Made by a program: the position numbers and the translations under genes. A model generated the notes under the pieces. It was not told where the DNA came from. It saw only the letters and a program-made list of their open reading frames with translations, and did no database searches. Shown here piece by piece: positions 45,129-52,985 of a stretch of DNA of 64,000 nucleotides; position 1 is the stretch's first letter, and every line of letters starts with the position of its first letter. This DNA is from Cristatella mucedo (lineage: Eukaryota > Bryozoa > Phylactolaemata > Cristatellidae), in the NCBI GenBank assembly GCA_009760855.2, contig WPIO01000017.1, positions 3,958,501 to 4,022,500 of the forward strand, read 5' to 3'.

Positions 45129-46126
45129 GCGGCGGCGGCGGCGCGCAGTCGCATTCAGGAGCGCCCTCTGACGCTTTTCGAGTTCGACCGACTTCCCGCC
45201 GAAGCCGACGCCTCGGCGGACAGTGGGTCTCGCCGCCGGCGCCTGCCCGATCTGCCGCACGCGACGTCAACGGTCGCCACGAGCGCCGTCGCAGGACGCT
45301 GGGCGGCTCCCGCCCTCCTGCTGATCGCCGCCGCTCTGCGCGGCGAAGCGGCGGCGGCCTCCGCCGCCGCCGCAGCGTCGCAGACTCCCGATCCCCGCGG
45401 AGGAGCGCGCCCAGAAAGGGTTTCGGCCTGGAGCGCGGCCGCGCAGCGCCACACGGCTGTCCAGCGGTCGAGCGACACACCAAACGGCGCTCAAAGGCCC
45501 AAGGACAGCGGGGATGGCGACGACGACGACGACGACTCGGTCGCCATCGGTTGTGGCAGCGCCCGCTCATCGGCGACTGTCGCCGCCGATGCGGCCCGGT
45601 CGCCAGCCGCGGGGCCGATGACGATGGCGTGCGAGACGACGGCCTGCGGCGGCTCTCCTGCGCCGCCGTCGCCGCCGCGCTGGTGGCGACGGAGACGAGC
45701 CACGCCGGCGCGTCGTCACGCTCGCGCTGCCGCCGCCGCCACCGCCTCCGCCGCCGCCGCCGTCGCCCAAGCGACCGCACCGAGCGTCGACGCGGCGCCG
45801 GACGTCGGTTCGTCCAACCCGACGCGCTTCCTCAAGATCTACCTCGTGGTAGACCACGGCTTCGTGCGCGCCAACGGCGGCGAGGCGACGGCGCGCGAGC
45901 GCGCGCTGGCGATCTTCGACCTCGCGCGCTCGCACTATCGAGACCTTGGCGTGCAGCTGGCTCTAGTTGGCTTGGAGCTGTGGACGGAGGGCAACAGGTT
46001 CGCTCTGCCGCGCGACTATCAGCTAGCGCTGGACGCGCTCCGCAACTACTCTCGCGACCACCTGCGAGCCGCCGATGGCCGCGCGACGGCGGCGGCGAAG
46101 GGAGCCGCGGCGGCGACGGCCAGCGA

Positions 46127-46160
<34 letters not shown>

Positions 46161-46461
46161 CCGCGGGTCGAGTTCGACGCCGCTCACGTGCTGCTCGCCG
46201 GCCACTCGTTCTACGGTGGCGTGAGCGGCGTGGCGAGCCGCGCGGACGTGTGCTCTCTCGCCGGCGCCGCGGCGCTGAGCAGGGACTACGGTCGCTCGAC
46301 GGCGCACGCCGCCATGGTGATGGCGCACGAGATCGCGCACAACTTGGGCATGACGCACGACGACGAGCGCTCTCTTGCCGTGCACTCGCTGGACAAGCCG
46401 TGCGCGTGCCGCGCCGATGGCGGCCCGGTCATGTGCATCATGAACTCCACCGTGTCTCTGA
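45129..46461 (+). CDS. ADAM-1 catalytic exon (reprolysin metalloprotease)
   Basis: The frame is open from 45129 and ends at donor GTACGT (46462). The catalytic domain starts near 45824 ('RFLKIYLVVDHGF'). It continues 'ALVGLELWTEGNRFALP', reaches the zinc site 'HEIAHNLGMTHDDE' (46326-46367), consensus HExxHxxGxxHD, and the Met-turn 'CIMNS' (about 46433). All zinc ligands and the catalytic Glu are present. A poly-Gly run (about 46129-46160) within an Ala/Gly insert interrupts the catalytic domain before 'FDAAHVLLAGHSFYGGVSG'. The 5' limit is unknown: the first ATG in frame is 45618, but an Ala/Leu-rich stretch resembling a signal core ('ALLLIAAALRG', about 45309) lies upstream without a Met. 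No prodomain with cysteine switch is recognisable. Exit phase 1. Confidence 0.85.
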
Positions 46462-46974
46462 GTACGTAGCGAAGCGGCCGTTGCCCGCTCGGCGGCGCTC
46501 GCCAAGCAGCCATCCGCTGCTCCGCGGCGGCGGAGCGCTGACAGCTTTCTCGCCGGGCTTTCTGCTCGGCGCTCGCTTCAAACTTGCACCGTGCGTGGAT
46601 CACTCGCAAAGCGGCGTCCTCAGAGCGAAGGACTGGCGCGCTCGATTCGACTCGCTCCCCGACGAGAGCGGAGCGGCAGCGTCGCAGCTGCCGAGCGCTC
46701 AGCTCGTAGGCGGGGGGGGGGGGAGGAGCGCCGGTGAGAACGAGATGCACGCGCCCACCAACGCCTGCTCGTTCGGCGCGCTCGCGAAAGTCGGCATGTG
46801 ACCGGGTTAGCGAGCTTCGCCGCGACCGGAAGCACTGCTGCTGCCCGCGTCCGTCGATGCAGCTACGGCGCCACCGCCGACGCTCTGTCCGGCGTGCGGC
46901 GAGCGCGACCGTCGTCGTCGGTCGTCGAGCGGTCGCGCGAACGAGCTGCAGAGCCCGAGCCGGGCGGCACTAGT

Positions 46975-47031
46975 GCCCGCCGCCCAGCAGATGTGCCTCC
47001 GCAAGTCAGGCATATCTGCTGGGCGGCGGGC
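46975..47031. repeat. 24-bp inverted repeat (one mismatch), 9-nt loop
   Basis: Arm 1 46975-46998 ('gcccgccgcccagcagatgt' + gcct) pairs with arm 2 47008-47031 ('aggcatatctgctgggcggc' + gggc); only one G/T-type mismatch. Confidence 0.95.
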
Positions 47032-47040
47032 TGCTCGCTC

Positions 47041-47048
47041 TCTCCCCC

Positions 47049-47116
<68 letters not shown>
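47041..47116 (+). repeat. (CT)n microsatellite
   Basis: About 70 bp of CT repeat, preceded by CCCC interruptions, immediately downstream of the hairpin. Confidence 0.95.
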
Positions 47117-47118
<2 letters not shown>

Positions 47119-47255
47119 GCCTGCGCGTGAGCCCCGATTTTCCCAATGGCTGCAGTTGGAATAACCGAGTAGGCGCGGCTGCCGAGGGCCAAGGCTACCG
47201 TGCGATTCAAGCTTAGTAGTCACCGCCGTCGAGCGAGCAATGTTGTGGCACATAC

Positions 47256-47395
47256 GCGCCAGCCGCCTCTTTGCGCCACGCTACTGTCGCGGACGGCAAG
47301 TCCTACGCTACTTGGCGGCATCGTCGCGAAGTCGTACGCGCCACCGTCGCCAAGTGTCGCCGTCACGGGAACCTTGGGCGAGGCAGGCGGTCGTG
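47256..47395 (+). repeat. Decayed intronic copy of ADAM-1 EGF tail and first stalk repeats
   Basis: It aligns to about 50951-51065: shared words 'ccgcctctttgcgc', 'gctactgtcgcgg.cggcaag' and 'tcctacgc', then 'cgtcgcgaagtc.tac.cgcc' and 'ccgtcgccaagt..cgccgtc'. Small insertions break the frame in places, although 'VAKSYAPPSPSVAVT' is still readable. It lies upstream of exon B, out of order, so it is not an alternative exon in the normal domain series. Confidence 0.85.
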
Positions 47396-47616
47396 AGAAC
47401 TTGAACGTCCTTGAGGACAGTTCGACGGCCGAGCTGGAAATAAGTCGTGCACGCGCTAAAAGCACGCGGGCGAAAGTGCGTATGCATTATGAGCATGTTA
47501 CCGTTTGACAGCCTTATCGATTAAGAGCGCAGAGCGGCATCCGCCGCCGCCCCGCCCCCCGCCCGTGCCCGTCTCTGCTGCTTCTGATGGCTGTAATTGC
47601 CTACTGCACATTGTAG

Positions 47617-47760
47617 CGGTCTTCGGCAGACACTGGTCTAACTGCAGCGTGAAATACACTGCCTGGTGGCTGAAGTACTTTCCAGGATCCACTTGCCTCA
47701 AGAACGCGCCGTCAAAGGTGTACGGAGGCCCTGCTTGTGGAAATTTTATCCTTGAGGCAG
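47617..47760 (+). CDS. ADAM-1 exon B (protease end / disintegrin start)
   Basis: It encodes 'VFGRHWSNCSVKYTAWWLKY', then 'CLKNAP' and 'GGPACGNFILEAG', the standard ADAM '(F/W)SxCS...CLxNxP...PxCGNxxxExG' junction. Acceptor TAG ends at 47616, donor CAG|GTAAGA at 47760/47761. Entry phase 1 fits exon A and exit phase 1 fits exon C, restoring the ADAM 'EExxCDCG' start of the disintegrin domain. Length 144. Confidence 0.9.
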
Positions 47761-47914
47761 GTAAGACGAAAAATAATCCTGCGCCCGCGCACCTGAGCTC
47801 GATACCCGAGCTCAGCCTGAAGACGTCGCAGCAAATCCGAGGAGAACATTTTCGGCCCCTCAGGTCTGCCGGCGCCTGTGCGATGACTATCTAGGACTGC
47901 TGAGCATACGAAAC

Positions 47915-48180
47915 GTCAACTGCTCTTCTACTGCCGACTATGGCACATCCTTGTCAGCGGTCCTGAGCTGCTACTTCTATGCTACTCACTACCTCAACTG
48001 CTCTCCTGACTCTGCTATGCTTCCCACTTTCTCTTTGTTGCGTGAGACGAAGTCTGTTGGGTACCGAATGCGTACCGAAAGCCGCTTAGGCTGTGAGTGC
48101 GCTATACAAAACTCTCCTGCGTAACATCCACGTGGTCTCTATGACTTTGTGGAGTTACAGACGGAGATACATTACATTAG
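47915..48180 (+). mobile_element. LINE-B 3' end fragment
   Basis: Near-identical to 3240-3530: 'ctcttctactgccgactatg', 'tgggtaccgaatgcgtaccg', 'ggagttacagacggagatac' and an ATTAC tail. Inserted in ADAM-1 intron B/C. Confidence 0.9.
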
Positions 48181-48677
48181 ATACATAGGCTTTGGAAAGC
48201 CTGCCAAAGATGAGAATTAAGTGGCATCGACTGGCGTCGACGAGTGTCCCGCCGATCCATGCATCTCGGCTCAACATCTCCCACGTCAGCATCGTACCCT
48301 CGCTGGTCGCTTTTTCCCTCGCCTCTTTGCAAGCAATTAAAGGATCAATCAAAGAGCCAATCCCTCGGCCGTCCGGGTCTTACTTAGACTAGGGGTAAGG
48401 TGCTTTTTCTTACTTTGTCACAAATGTGGTGCGAGCTTTACTGGAGCGAAAACACGGCGCTCGTAACGGTGCTAGTTTCAGCCGACGGGCCGCGAATACT
48501 GGTTGCGCCTGAATTGCCCCAACCTCATATCGCGGCGGCCAGCGACTTGTAAGTGCAGCCAACAGTAGTGGAACATGGCAGCGACGAACTGCGCTCATAT
48601 CTCAGCATTACAAGTCCATATTCCTAACGTTTACAGCCTGCTGTAAAATAGATTTGTCCTTAGCCTCAAATATAAAT

Positions 48678-48795
48678 TATAATTAATTTATATAGCGACC
48701 TAAGAGAACTTAATCTCCATTCAGGCGCCCTACATACGGCACGGGGCTCGGGCCCGCGACCTCGGTCAGACATCGGTCGGGGCGAGCATCTTAAT
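48678..48795 (-). mobile_element. SINE-2 copy
   Basis: Reverse orientation: tail 'tttatatagcgacctaagag', hairpin relic 'aacttaatctccattcaggc', B-box region 'ggggctcgggcccgcgacct', head 'tcggtcggggcgagcatctt'. Confidence 0.8.
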
Positions 48796-48813
48796 AAATA
48801 ATAAATAAATACT

Positions 48814-48977
48814 AGCTGATTTGACCACCTCTTTTGTATAGCGACAGAAAAGCGTTTGCGGCTTTCGCCATCGCTAGCAGTGGCAATAAAGGATCGCCCA
48901 CCGCAGGATTCGAGCCCACGACCTTGGGACTGAGGTTACGATAAGCAACCACACTACCTAGTGCACCATCGCGGCTC
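48814..48977 (-). mobile_element. SINE-1 copy
   Basis: Reverse orientation: 'agctgatttgaccacctctt', 'agcagtggcaataaaggatc', B-box region 'gcaggattcgagcccacgac', head 'actacctagtgcaccatcgc'. Separated by 18 bp of AT-rich sequence from the SINE-2. Confidence 0.87.
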
Positions 48978-49084
48978 ACCATACCACGGCAAAACCAGCG
49001 TAGCAAATCTCGCACTCCCGCCGATATTATCAAAGGTAGTGAAACGATACCGGAAGACCAGAACAACTCTTACTAAAAATATCA

Positions 49085-49895
49085 AACATTGCAAGTTCAT
49101 GGTGTATACTCTCCTTCTTGCCGATGTGATTGCCAAGCACGATCTAAGCTTTCACTTCTATGCGGATGACACTCAGTTGTACCTTTGCTTTGATCCCTTC
49201 CAGCCTTCGAGCATGTCAAGTTCTCTTAACTCCCTTACTGCATGTATTGATGACATCCGCACATGGATGGCAACAGTTTTTTTTAAATTAAGTGATGATA
49301 AAACTAACTTACTAGTTATGGGCAAACCAAGCGTGATTCAGAAATTGGAAAGGCTGACGCTCAAAATTGGCTCTGCCAGCATATCTCCTGTTGAATCTGC
49401 ACGAAATCTAGGTGTCATGTTCCAAAGTGACCTTTCGTTAGACGACCACATCAGCTCCACAATCAAGTCTGCCTACTCTTAGCTACTTAGCATTGCTTAA
49501 ATTTGGGCTTGCTTAGATAGAGATTCCACATGTAAGTTGGTGCATGCATTTGTGACATCCCGTCTTGACTTCTGTAAATCACTGCTTGCTGGTCTACCGG
49601 CATGTGCAGTCAAGCGCTTACAGCTGGTGCAAAACTCTGCAGCTAGGCTTGTCTGTCGTGAACGTCGCAGTTGCCACAGCACATCACTTCTCGCCGACCT
49701 ACACTGGCTACCAGTCAAGTAACACATCGACTTCAAGATCCTGTCGCTCACATTTAGATCCCTTCATTGTTTGGCTCCAGCCTACCTATCAGATCTACTC
49801 CCCCACCAGGCCAAGCATCGTACCGCCCGCTTTTCGGAAACTGAAATGTTTACCTATACCTCGTACGAGCCTCAAATTCTTTGGAGACGTGCGGG
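49085..49895 (+). mobile_element. LINE-A internal fragment, truncated at both ends
   Basis: The plus strand covers 'YTLLLADVIAKHDLSFHFYA' (catalytic YADD region, 49110), 'LVMGKPSVIQKLERLTLKIG' (49315), 'NLGVMFQSDLSLDDHISSTI' (49408) and 'LVCRERRSC...LLADLHWLPV' (49650). It then stops abruptly near 49895 without 3' UTR, hairpin or tail. One stop and frameshifts. Loss of the 3' end is unlike normal 5'-truncated insertions. Confidence 0.88.
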
Positions 49896-50176
49896 ATTCA
49901 AAATGATTGGCTGATTAAAGAGCCTCGCGTACGTACGCGTAGCGGCGGAAAGGCGGGACCCAGCGGGCCCAGCAGCTCGGGCAGAGAGGGCGATGCATGA
50001 GCTGCTTGGGCCGCAGGGCTCGAAACGACGACCCTGTGCTGCTCCGTAAAGTGCGAGCATCCAACCGGCGGAAAGATGCGACCGCCGACGCGCCGCCGCG
50101 GCCGCCGGGGCCTCGCCGCGCGCCGCTCGCCGCGCGTCAGCGGTCGGCTTCTCGCTCGCCGCGCGTCGCTCCGCAG

Positions 50177-51873
50177 GAGAAGAGTGCGACTGCGGCCCGG
50201 TGGCCGTCTGCCGGAGCCGCTGCTGCGAGCCGTCTGCGTGCAGGCGGCGGCCGGCGGCCGCTTGCGTGGACGGGCCGTGCTGCGACCTGGCCAGTTGTCG
50301 GCCGAAGCCAACGACGGCCGTGTGTCGCGCCGCGGCGAGCGAGCACTGCGACTTCGCCGAGTACTGCACGGGCGAGTCTCCCGGCTGCCCGGAGGACTCG
50401 CGCGTCCTCGACGGCGCCACGTGCCGCGTGGACGACGGCGACGCCGGCGAGACGTCCTACTGCTACAGGGGCGCCTGCAAGACGCGAGCGTCGCAGTGCC
50501 GCTACCTGTATGGCGCGTCCGGTCTCGACGCCGACCCGGCGTGCTACAGGAGCCTGAACACGCTCGGAGCGCCCAACGGCAGCTGCGGCTACGACGTGGC
50601 GAGCGACACGTACGCGCGCTGCCGCGACGATCAGGTGATGTGCGGCCTCCTCCAGTGTGACAATCCGTACGTGGTGCCGTTCGACGGCGAGTGGCAGGGA
50701 TTCGTCAGTCGCCTGCGCACCGCCCTGTGGGATGCGGCTCAGAGGAGACTGCACTACTGTCGAACCGTCGTGTATGCTTACGTCGGCGTCGACGACCCGG
50801 GCCAGGTGCCTGACGGAGCCAAGTGCGGCCATCAGAGCGTGTGCGTCGACAAGACGTGCCGGCGCCTGCTTGATTACGAGCGCTTGTGTCCGCACAATTG
50901 CAGCGGTCGCGGCAGGTGCGACGAGCGAGGCCGCTGCCGCTGCGACGGCGCCTACGCGCCGCCTCTTTGCGCTACTGTCGCGGTCGGCAAGTCCTACGCG
51001 CCGCCGCTTGGCACCACCGTCGCGAAGTCTTACACGCCGCTGCCGTCGCCAAGTACCGCCGTCACGGAAGTCAAGTCTTACGCGCCGCCGCTTGGCACCA
51101 CTACCGCGAAGAGCAAGTCTAATATGCCGCCTAGTATAGCCGTTGCATATAGCAAATCTTTCGTGCCGCCGCTTGGCACCACCGTCACGAAGAGCAAGTC
51201 TCACACGCCACCACCGTTGCAAAGTACCGCAGTCACGGAAGTCAAATCTTTCGCATCGTCGCTTGGCACCACCGTCGCGAAGAGCAAGCCTAATATGCCG
51301 TCTAGTACCGCCATCACATATAGCAAATCATTCGCGCCGCCGCTTGACACCACTGTCGCGAAGAGCAAGTCTCACACGCCACCGCCGTCGCCAAGTACCG
51401 CCGTCACGGAAATCAAATCTTTCGCACCGTCGCTTGGCACCACCATCGTGAAGAGCAAGTTTTACACGCAGGCGCCGCCGCCGCTGGGCACAGCCATCGC
51501 GGATAGCAATTCTTACGCGCCGCCGGCAAGCACCGCCATCGCGGATAGCGAATCCTACTCGCCGCCGCTCGGCACCGCCATAGCGGAGAACGAATCCTAC
51601 GCACCGCCAATCACCGCCATCACGCAGAGAGAATTCTACGCGCCGCCGCTCGGCACTACTGACTCGGTGACAAAGTCGGACAATGGGTCGGTCGTCGTGG
51701 CCGTTTCACGCTCGTCGCTCGTCCAGCCGTCGGTGCCCGTCTTGGCCGCCTTTGGCGTGCTGGCGGCGGCGGCGGCCGCCGCGCTGGCGCTCGCTGCAGA
51801 GCACCCGATCTTCTCCGAGCAGCGACGCCGCGCGCCGCTCGGCGGCTGTGCCGCGACGCCAGCGGCCAGCTAG
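50177..51873 (+). CDS. ADAM-1 exon C: disintegrin, Cys-rich, EGF, repeat stalk, TM, tail
   Basis: Acceptor 'gctccgcag' ends at 50176; entry phase 1 yields 'GEECDCGPVAVCRSRCC'. The disintegrin loop is 'CRAAASEHCDFAEYCTG' (50323-50373), with no RGD. The Cys-rich domain has 'YCYRGACKTRASQCRYLYG', 'NGSCGYD' and 'CGLLQC'. The EGF-like module is at 50887-50970 (six Cys, ending 'YAPPLC'). About 17 stalk repeats follow (50971-51660), then a hydrophobic Ala/Leu/Val segment (about 51733-51798) as membrane anchor, a ~20-residue cytoplasmic tail and TAG at 51871. This is a membrane-anchored ADAM, expected to act in ectodomain shedding or adhesion. The long stalk is not usual in the family. Subfamily not assignable with confidence. 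Confidence 0.92.
50971..51660 (+). repeat. ADAM-1 stalk tandem repeat (12-17 residues; 171-bp higher-order unit)
   Basis: Repeat consensus [Y/F/H/N]xPPxxTxVxxKS, about 17 copies, in frame. From about 51080 four repeats form a 57-residue (171-bp) higher-order unit; the word 'cttggcacc' recurs at 51091, 51262 and 51433, exactly 171 bp apart. Rich in Pro, Ser, Thr; no Cys. Confidence 0.93.
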
Positions 51874-52281
51874 CCGATGGCCGCCGATCGGATTCGCCGT
51901 CGACGCAACGCAGACCGCTGGCCCACTTCTTCTGGCCGGCTTTCATGGCCTTGGCAACTGAAAGGGCGTGTCCAGAAAGGCGCCGGAGCGGCGGCTAGGA
52001 CGCTGCGCGAGCGCAGACTCTTCGATCGACGGCCGGACAATCTCGAGATGAACGAGATGAAGCTGTCATCAGAGCTGACGCTCATAACCTCGCTACATTT
52101 TCCATCGAGAAAACTAAAAAATGCGGCCGCAGCGCGCATTTCCCACTTGACGGTCGCTCGCCAAAACGACCAGAGCTGGCTTTGGGGTGAATGCGTGCGG
52201 ACGGAGAGTTTCGCTTCTTCATTTATACCAATCCCGGTAGATAAGTGATTCGGTGCGATGGCATCGGCAATCATTTCTACA
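51874..52281. other. ADAM-1 3' flank
   Basis: GC-rich, presumably 3' UTR. No canonical AATAAA seen. No other feature. Confidence 0.45.
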
Positions 52282-52410
52282 TAATTTATATAATTCATCT
52301 GTATAGCGCCCTAAGAGAACTTAAATCTCTACTCAGGCGCTTCACACATGCCGTGGGGCTCGAGTCCACGACCTCGACTAGACCTTGGTCATGGCGAGCA
52401 CCTTAAGAGA
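52282..52410 (-). mobile_element. SINE-2 copy, well preserved
   Basis: Reverse orientation: 'tataattcatctgtatagcg' then 'ccctaagagaac', 'gccgtggggctcgagtccac' and 'ccttggtcatggcgagcacc'. Tail, hairpin and tRNA head all present. Confidence 0.85.
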
Positions 52411-52754
52411 GCCTTGTCAGATCGCACGGACTGAAAGAATGAGAATGCGGGTGAAGTGGTCTCAGATATACAGCTATCAGAGCGTCTCGATCAGCAGAAA
52501 TGCATCAGTTTCTCCTGGGCAGCCTGACCGTTAATAAGTAACCCTTTAGTTTTCAGCTAGCTGACATTTAAAAGGTAGAATTTGAAAGGCTGTACAACAA
52601 CTGCGTGACGCCGATTAAGTGGCTTGCATTCTAATCGGCACGTGGCAGGCCCTGCAGGCCTTGCAGACGCCGCCCCTTTGAATTTAAATTGGACCTTAGT
52701 AACGGCCATCAGTCGACTTTTCACAACATACTGAGGCATGGCGACTGAGCTAAT

Positions 52755-52985
52755 AATAATAATAATAATAATAGTAAATTTGTTATAGCGCCCGCAGAGA
52801 ATTCTGCAGATATCCATTCAATCGTGCCTTCTTTATAGCAAATGTAAAGTGCCTAGAAAGAGATTGAGTTCTCTGAGGGCGTTATAAAAAATGCATTATA
52901 ATAATAATTATTTTTGTATTATTATCCCAATCTCTTTCTAGGCATTTTGAATATAAATGAGGCTAATAAATTAGCTTGCCTTATA
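52755..52985. mobile_element. Cluster of three LINE tails in alternating orientation
   Basis: 52755-52810 (-): TAA repeats and 'ttatagcgcccgcagagaat'. 52812-52910 (+): 'attcaatcgtgccttcttta' through the hairpin to 'attataataataatt'. 52915-52985 (-): 'cccaatctctttctaggcat' and a SINE-1-like 'aaatgaggctaataaattag'. Confidence 0.75.

Larger units (their letters stand above)
46462..47616. other. ADAM-1 intron A/B
   Basis: GTACGT donor and 'cctactgcacattgtag' acceptor with a pyrimidine-rich tract. It contains a 24-bp hairpin, a CT microsatellite and a decayed copy of the gene's own stalk repeat, each listed separately. Confidence 0.75.
47761..50176. other. ADAM-1 intron B/C, loaded with repeats
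   Basis: 2.4 kb between GTAAGA and 'cgtcgctccgcag'. It contains LINE-B, SINE-2, SINE-1 and a LINE-A internal fragment (listed). The last 280 bp are GC-rich like the exons. Confidence 0.8.

Noticed and set aside
44767..46835. Several long open frames on both strands (e.g. 337 codons minus, 645 codons plus in another frame)
   Set aside because: They overlap the ADAM-1 exon in GC-rich DNA where stop codons are rare; their proteins are Arg/Ala low-complexity and lack domains.
47200..47508. Possible coding exon with 'KSYAPPSPSVAVT'
   Set aside because: Out of domain order, with frame-breaking indels relative to the stalk and no good flanking splice pair; treated as a decayed duplicate instead.
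50137..51222. 361-codon minus-strand frame
   Set aside because: Antisense shadow of ADAM-1 exon C; repetitive 'RDGGAKRR' pattern simply mirrors the stalk repeats.
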